Below, one piece after another: positions 31,347-32,954 of a stretch of DNA of 32,954 nt (positions are counted from its first letter, which is position 1; every line of letters begins with the position of its first letter). Origin of the DNA: Planctomycetota bacterium. GTDB taxonomy: Bacteria; Planctomycetota; Planctomycetia; Pirellulales; Pirellulaceae. Position numbers and translations under genes: made by a program. The notes under the pieces are model-generated. The model did no database searches. It saw only the letters and a list, made by a program, of their open reading frames with translations, and had not been told where the DNA came from. The stretch is from the NCBI GenBank assembly GCA_024274855.1, contig JAJSAJ010000948.1, positions 1 through 32,954 on the forward strand. The letters run 5' to 3'.

Positions 31347-32362
31347 ATATCGAACACTGGATTTCGGAGTTGGAGGGCCATGACCCCCGCGGGGCGATCT
31401 CGCAATTGGCCGTGATTTCACCCGGATTGGCCCGGCCCGCCGTGCCCGCATTGCTCGGGCTACTCAAGCGAGGCGATCGCATTCTAGGATACGAAGCCGC
31501 CAGACTGGCAATCCACATCGGGCCCGATCGCGCCGACGAAATCCGCGTGATCCTTCAGTTTCTACTTGCAACCAAGCCTTGTGGTTGGATGTTGCCAGAG
31601 GTGGCCTTCGCCTTTGAGCGGCTTGCATGTCAGGCCGAAGAGACGGTCGAGTTGCTTGGCCAGGCACTTGCCTATCCGCACTTTCGGATCCGCGTCGCCG
31701 CCGCACGTGGATTGGCGAGTATGGGATCACTACTGGAGTTCGTCGAAGTCCCATTGCTGCGTGCAATGGAGGATCGATGCAACTGCGTAACACAAACGGT
31801 CACTGAGACATTACGAATCAATCAACAATCGCTTTCGCCACGACTCGAAGCGGCCCTGGCCAAACAGATTCCAGCCAGCTTGACTTCGGAGGAACGTAAC
31901 GCATCCGAGGAACTGGAACACGCAGTCTGGCGGCCGCGAGCAAATCGCCTCAATGGGCTCGGTGATGACGGCGAAGATGCTGTCTTCTTTCTGCGACGGC
32001 TGACAGCTGATGAACGACATCTGTCGGATGCCGCACTGTTGGAACTACTTCTCGCAAGTCATGGCCTGCCAACTACGGCCTCCTCGATCAGCGAAATCAA
32101 GACGGACATTACTCAACTTGTCCTGGCCAAATTGCTGCACCCAATATTCTCTCCTGATCCGGTTACAGAGCAACCAGTCAATGTCTTGCTAAGGCAGTTT
32201 TTCGAGTTTTTAGACGACAACGTGCGCGTCTACTCGAACGCCACAGTCAGGAACAACACGATCCATTGTTTTCAACCCGTATCGTGCTGCCTGATTGATG
32301 CCGGGCTTATTTGGACGGACGATATTCGAGTCGGCATGTTCTGGATTGCGGACGAGGACTGA
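31343..32362 (+). CDS. HEAT-repeat-like protein
   Basis: A 339-residue soluble protein without a signal peptide. The first about 160 residues consist of paired helices of HEAT/Armadillo type ('LARPAVPALLGLLKRGDRIL', 'LGYEAARLAIHIGP', 'FRIRVAAARGLASMG'), which usually serve as protein-binding scaffolds. The second half (from about 175) is helical and acidic and shows no family that I recognise. The ATG overlaps the TGA of the preceding remnant in an ATGA arrangement. The small hypothetical gene follows after 56 bp. Homologues seem to be scattered planctomycete proteins; no function can be stated. Confidence 0.72.
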   Translation: MNIEHWISELEGHDPRGAISQLAVISPGLARPAVPALLGLLKRGDRILGYEAARLAIHIGPDRADEIRVILQFLLATKPCGWMLPEVAFAFERLACQAEETVELLGQALAYPHFRIRVAAARGLASMGSLLEFVEVPLLRAMEDRCNCVTQTVTETLRINQQSLSPRLEAALAKQIPASLTSEERNASEELEHAVWRPRANRLNGLGDDGEDAVFFLRRLTADERHLSDAALLELLLASHGLPTTASSISEIKTDITQLVLAKLLHPIFSPDPVTEQPVNVLLRQFFEFLDDNVRVYSNATVRNNTIHCFQPVSCCLIDAGLIWTDDIRVGMFWIADED

Positions 32363-32418
32363 AGAACATCCATAACTCTTCTGATACTGCTATTCGGAAG
32401 GCTTTGAAAGACCGCATA

Positions 32419-32844
32419 ATGCATACTTTCCAGGACTACCTGAGATCAGAGGGAAATCCGCTGTTTGTAAGCTGGGGAACGCACGAGGGAATTCGCGGTG
32501 CCACTTGGATCGAAATGCATGCCGATGGAATAGTGACCAAGAGGTGTTACATCCCGAACACGAAGGCGACCACAAGTTCACGAAGGCTCGGGACCGTACC
32601 ACCGGTGCGATTCCGGCAGTTGGTTTCTCGACTTTCCCGGATCCGATTCGAAGAGATCTGTTCGCCCCCCTCCCCTTCCCCCTCAGTCAGCAGCATTTCG
32701 TTGGAGTCCATCTGGGACGGAGCACGCTGGGAGTTCCTCCAACAAGAACCGCTCGTCAAAAGGCAGACCACCGCCGGAGGCAACGGACGACCGACAGAAG
32801 GTTCGCCATCTCCCCAACGTCTCCCACGGCCGCACCCCGAGTAG
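32419..32844 (+). CDS. Hypothetical protein, 3' end running into repeat B
   Basis: A 141-residue frame of unknown family. The first about 100 residues look like a folded domain ('MHTFQDYLRSEGNPLFVSWG', 'GATWIEMHADGIVTKRCYIP', 'RFRQLVSRLSRIRFEEI'). The tail is rich in Ser, Pro, Gly and Arg and looks unstructured ('TTAGGNGRPTEGSPSPQR'). The TAG lies within repeat B copy 2, so the natural C-terminus may have been replaced by the insertion. The frame is open back to 32311, but that part overlaps the HEAT gene. No clear ribosome site is seen. It could form a small operon with the HEAT-repeat gene. Confidence 0.55.
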   Translation: MHTFQDYLRSEGNPLFVSWGTHEGIRGATWIEMHADGIVTKRCYIPNTKATTSSRRLGTVPPVRFRQLVSRLSRIRFEEICSPPSPSPSVSSISLESIWDGARWEFLQQEPLVKRQTTAGGNGRPTEGSPSPQRLPRPHPE

Positions 32845-32914
32845 CGTGTGACAAGCTCGCTCGACCAACGTATCCAATGAGTACGCACCTACCGCAAGAC
32901 CGGCGCACCAGAGT
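32836..32914 (-). repeat. Repeat B, copy 2 (inverted relative to copy 1)
   Basis: The reverse complement of this segment matches 17781-17858, including the 45-base core with two mismatches. Weaker resemblance may continue to the window edge (both flanks contain GTACGG and CACGCATG), so the element could be longer than visible. It covers the stop codon of the hypothetical gene ending at 32844. Confidence 0.78.
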
Positions 32915-32954
32915 CTGATCCCATCCCCACGCATGCGTGCATGGTCCGTACAGC

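Overview
The window looks like a planctomycete chromosome segment (Pirellulales-like). This rests on gene content: several secreted sulfatases, DUF1080-type sugar-binding/hydrolase proteins, a neutral-ceramidase-like secreted protein, an alpha-L-rhamnosidase remnant, a Ser/Thr kinase joined to a STAND NTPase and an FGE-sulfatase-type domain, and a WD40-caspase protein. Composition is moderately GC-rich, Shine-Dalgarno sites are patchy, and intergenic spaces are wide. No rRNA, tRNA, CRISPR array or transposase was seen.

Layout. (1) 1-5,100: 3' end of a sulfatase followed by a MITE-like repeat (A1), a DUF2079 membrane protein, and on the minus strand a ceramidase-like protein. (2) 5,100-9,880: a tandem TM2 protein (-), then plus-strand genes for a CPBP/CAAX-type membrane protease, a Nudix hydrolase, and an 853-aa multidomain protein reading RelA/SpoT synthetase - helical TPR-like region - SLOG-like Rossmann domain - RyR domain. 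The Nudix and RelA/SpoT genes are 3 bp apart. This two-gene unit is the best candidate here for an undescribed nucleotide-signal conflict or stress system. (3) 10,100-18,970: secreted proteins, a second copy of the repeat (A2), an alpha-L-rhamnosidase pseudogene that has lost its catalytic domain, a sulfatase-SGNH hydrolase fusion and a DUF1080 protein. Together these suggest use of sulfated, rhamnose-containing, possibly acylated polysaccharide. A second repeat family (B1) and a low-complexity secreted protein follow. (4) 19,100-29,330: a divergent pair. WD40-PDZ-caspase (-) and kinase-nSTAND-TM-HEAT/TPR-FGS (+) share a roughly 400-bp control region with direct repeats and a strong hairpin. 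This resembles the multidomain NTPase/caspase conflict systems known from multicellular-type bacteria. (5) 29,470-32,954: a sulfatase (-), a decayed SGNH-hydrolase N-terminus, a HEAT-repeat protein, a small hypothetical protein, and an inverted copy of the second repeat (B2).

A striking theme is in-frame nonsense codons without frameshifts. They interrupt the rhamnosidase remnant (TAG 13242), the WD40-caspase (TAG at 20398-20400, minus strand), the kinase-nSTAND protein (TAA 23352 and TAA 25242) and the SGNH remnant (TAA 31167). Intact neighbours end in TAA, TAG and TGA, so a changed genetic code is unlikely. Point-mutation decay, translational restart, or base-substitution errors in the assembly remain possible.
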